NCBI GenBank assembly: GCA_017538845.1
Contig: JAFYIC010000012.1
Coordinates: 1-8,047 of the forward strand
DNA: 8,047 nucleotides
Source of the DNA: Bacillota bacterium
GTDB lineage: Bacteria > Bacillota > Clostridia > Peptostreptococcales > Anaerovoracaceae
Reading direction: 5' to 3'
Made by a program: the position numbers and the translations under genes. Below are positions 6,266 to 8,047 of the stretch, piece by piece. The first letter of the stretch is position 1. Every line of letters starts with the position of its first letter. A model generated the notes under the pieces. It was not told where the DNA came from and searched no databases. It was given only the letters and a program-made list of their open reading frames with translations.

Positions 6266-7576
6266 CTATATTATCTCGCCTTCAAGGCTGAAGGTTTTCC
6301 CTTTAGTTATCCTGACCGGAACGATCTTTCCGATCAGAGACGCGTCGCCGCGGAAATTGACCAGTTTGAATCCGTCGGTCCTGCCCGCCAGATTGTCCGG
6401 TTTCTGCTTGCTTATGCCTTCCACCAGCACGTCTTCTGTTTTTCCTTCCATTGCGGCATTCTTCTCTGCCGATATGGTATTGATCAGATCCACCATCCTG
6501 TTGAACCGATCGTGCTTGATCTCCTCCGGTATCTGATCCTCCGCCTCAGCCGCCGGAGTTCCCTTCCTCGGCGAATAAAGGAATGTGAAAGCCGAATCAT
6601 ATCTGACTCTCTCTATCAGATCCAGAGTATCCAGGAAATCCTCCTCGGTCTCGCCGGGGAATCCCACCATTATGTCCGATGAAATGGTGATCTGCGGAAC
6701 AGTTTCCCTGATCTTGTCCACCAGTTCCATGTACCGGTCCCTGTCGTATCTTCTGTTCATCATCTCCAGCACCCGGCTGCTGCCCGACTGTACCGGAAGA
6801 TGTATGTTCTTGCAAAGGCTTGAGCATTCCCCGAACGCCTTTATGAGCCTGTCGGAAAGGTCCTTGGGATGGGACGTCATGAACCTTATCCTGTCCAGAC
6901 CTTCTATCTCATCCAGTCTGTAAATGAGCTCCGCGAAGTCCGTATCCCCGTCTCCTCTGTATGAGTTGACGTTCTGTCCCAGGAGCATTACCTCCCTGAC
7001 TCCGTCGGCAACAAGGTCCTTTACCTCGCCTATGACGTTCTCAGGCTTCCGGCTCCGCTCTCTTCCCCTTGTGTAGGGAACGATGCAGTAAGTGCAGAAA
7101 TTATTGCACCCGTACATGATATTCACCAGCGCCTTACATGAAAAAAGCCTCCTGGAAGGAAGTCCTTCGACTATCTCTCTGCCTTCCGGCCAAACGTCGA
7201 TCTGTCTTTCTCTTACGCTTATCACGCTGTCCAGAAGTTTCGGGAATTCATGTATGTTATGGGTGCCGAATATGATATCCACCCAGGGATATTTTTCCTT
7301 GACCGTATCGATGATATGCTGCTGCTGCATCATACAGCCGCATACGCACACTATGGTCTCCGGTTCCGTTTTTTTCTTTTTCTTGACCTGGCCCAGAGTG
7401 CCGAAAAAGCGTTTGTCCGCGTTTTCACGGACGCTGCACGTGTTGAATATTATGACCTGCGCCTCATCGGGAGAAGCCGCTTCCTCCATACCTTTCTCAC
7501 AAAGCATGCCCGCGATTATCTCCGAATCATGTTCATTCATCTGACAGCCAAAAGTCTGTATGAAATACTTACGCAT
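6266..7576 (-). CDS. miaB: tRNA-2-methylthio-N6-dimethylallyladenosine synthase
   Basis: Radical SAM methylthiotransferase that adds the 2-methylthio group to i6A37 of tRNAs reading UNN codons, in the cytoplasm. The N-terminal UPF0004 domain has the three cysteines for the auxiliary [4Fe-4S] cluster: C11 in [11 protein letters not shown]47 in [12 protein letters not shown] and C81 in CVCGC. The radical SAM cluster is C157-x3-C161-x2-C164 ([18 protein letters not shown]). LPVQSGS (260-266) and GFPGET (305-310) are family signatures, and a TRAM RNA-binding domain fills about 373-436. The 436-residue length is typical. The start ATG 7576 overlaps the gpsA end by 8 nt. The nearest Shine-Dalgarno, AGAGGA (7584-7579), is only 2 nt away, an odd spacing, but C11 and an upstream in-frame TGA rule out other starts. 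The frequent partners mutS/mutL do not follow. Confidence 0.97.
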   Translation of the reverse strand: MRKYFIQTFGCQMNEHDSEIIAGMLCEKGMEEAASPDEAQVIIFNTCSVRENADKRFFGTLGQVKKKKKTEPETIVCVCGCMMQQQHIIDTVKEKYPWVDIIFGTHNIHEFPKLLDSVISVRERQIDVWPEGREIVEGLPSRRLFSCKALVNIMYGCNNFCTYCIVPYTRGRERSRKPENVIGEVKDLVADGVREVMLLGQNVNSYRGDGDTDFAELIYRLDEIEGLDRIRFMTSHPKDLSDRLIKAFGECSSLCKNIHLPVQSGSSRVLEMMNRRYDRDRYMELVDKIRETVPQITISSDIMVGFPGETEEDFLDTLDLIERVRYDSAFTFLYSPRKGTPAAEAEDQIPEEIKHDRFNRMVDLINTISAEKNAAMEGKTEDVLVEGISKQKPDNLAGRTDGFKLVNFRGDASLIGKIVPVRITKGKTFSLEGEII

Positions 7577-8047
7577 TTTCCTCTTTTCTTTCTCTGGTCA
7601 TCAGGCTGTTCACGGCGTCTCTGGGATCCGTCTGCCCGTTAATGGCCTTGTAGATCTGCTCTGTGATGGGCATCTCCACATTGACTTTCTTTGCCAGTTC
7701 ATAGGCCGCTTCAACGGTGAACATTCCTTCAACTACCATTCCGACCTTCTTCGTGGCCTCCTGCGGATCCATTCCTTCACCGATCATTATTCCGCACCGC
7801 CTGTTCCTTGAATGCATACTGGTGCAGGTAACTATCAGGTCGCCTATGCCGGCCAGTCCGGCAAAGGTCTCCGCCTTCGCTCCGAGAGCCACGCCCAGTC
7901 TCGTTATCTCCACGATACCTCTCGTCATAAGAGCCGCCTTGGCGTTGTCACCGAAGCCCATTCCGTCCGATATGCCGGCGCCAAGAGCGATTATATTCTT
8001 CAGAGCACCGCCCAGTTCGAGACCGGTTACGTCCGTACTGGTGTAAA
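7569..8047 (-). CDS. gpsA: NAD(P)H-dependent glycerol-3-phosphate dehydrogenase, C-terminal 158 codons (cut by right edge)
   Basis: Reduces dihydroxyacetone phosphate to sn-glycerol-3-phosphate, the backbone for phospholipids, in the cytoplasm. The reading frame is open to the right edge, so an internal ATG at 7961 is not the start. Visible signatures belong to the substrate-binding domain: [11 protein letters not shown] holds the catalytic lysine, followed by [41 protein letters not shown] and SRNRRCG. The N-terminal Rossmann fold (about 170-180 residues) is off the window. The gene ends in TAA at 7571-7569, overlapping the miaB start. As the first visible gene of a run that goes on to pssA, psd and cls, it ties precursor supply to head-group synthesis. 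Identification is firm. Confidence 0.97.
   Translation of the reverse strand, partial: YTSTDVTGLELGGALKNIIALGAGISDGMGFGDNAKAALMTRGIVEITRLGVALGAKAETFAGLAGIGDLIVTCTSMHSRNRRCGIMIGEGMDPQEATKKVGMVVEGMFTVEAAYELAKKVNVEMPITEQIYKAINGQTDPRDAVNSLMTRERKEENA

Noticed and set aside
7369..7375. A7 run on the coding strand of miaB, a possible slippage or frameshift site
   Set aside because: It encodes part of a lysine-rich linker (residues 65-69) that is ordinary between the UPF0004 cysteines. The frame is intact on both sides and no stimulatory structure was seen.

Overview
The window (about 50 % G+C by eye) carries nine protein genes, all on the minus strand. They are packed with no gap above 41 nt, or 50 nt if a downstream start of the M50 gene is used. 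The content and style suggest a Firmicutes (Clostridia-type) chromosome: a PcrA-type helicase, a Psd with a GGST cleavage motif, a CDP-alcohol phosphatidyltransferase with a Clostridia-like motif, purine-rich Shine-Dalgarno sequences, and frequent ATA and AGG/AGA codons. No species can be named from this stretch. No RNA gene, mobile element, CRISPR array or rho-independent terminator was seen.

In transcription order (high to low coordinates) the layout is: the 3' part of gpsA (glycerol-3-phosphate dehydrogenase, cut by the right edge); miaB (tRNA methylthiolation), overlapping gpsA by 8 nt; a 41-nt gap; a flippase-like LPG_synthase_TM membrane protein; pssA (phosphatidylserine synthase), joined by an ATGA overlap; psd (phosphatidylserine decarboxylase), 11-nt overlap; a PAP2-family phosphatase/phosphotransferase with a GTG start, 26-nt overlap; cls (cardiolipin synthase), 3-nt gap; an M50 site-2 protease-family protein; and the 5' part of pcrA (helicase, cut by the left edge).

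The coherent core is a phospholipid module of about 5 kb. GpsA supplies sn-glycerol-3-phosphate. PssA and Psd make phosphatidylserine and then phosphatidylethanolamine. Cls makes cardiolipin from phosphatidylglycerol. A PAP2 enzyme acts on some lipid phosphate or phosphodiester, and a flippase-like protein may move a lipid across the membrane. The genes for PG synthesis (pgsA) and CDP-diacylglycerol synthesis (cdsA) are not in the window.

The most interesting points are the tight coupling of the uncharacterised membrane protein to pssA, the Aur1/PAP2_3-like rather than classical signature of the PAP2 protein, a spacing change in the PssA signature motif, and a hairpin that buries one of two possible M50 start codons. 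Nothing here looks like a new defence or mobile system. The window is mostly orderly housekeeping and membrane biogenesis DNA.
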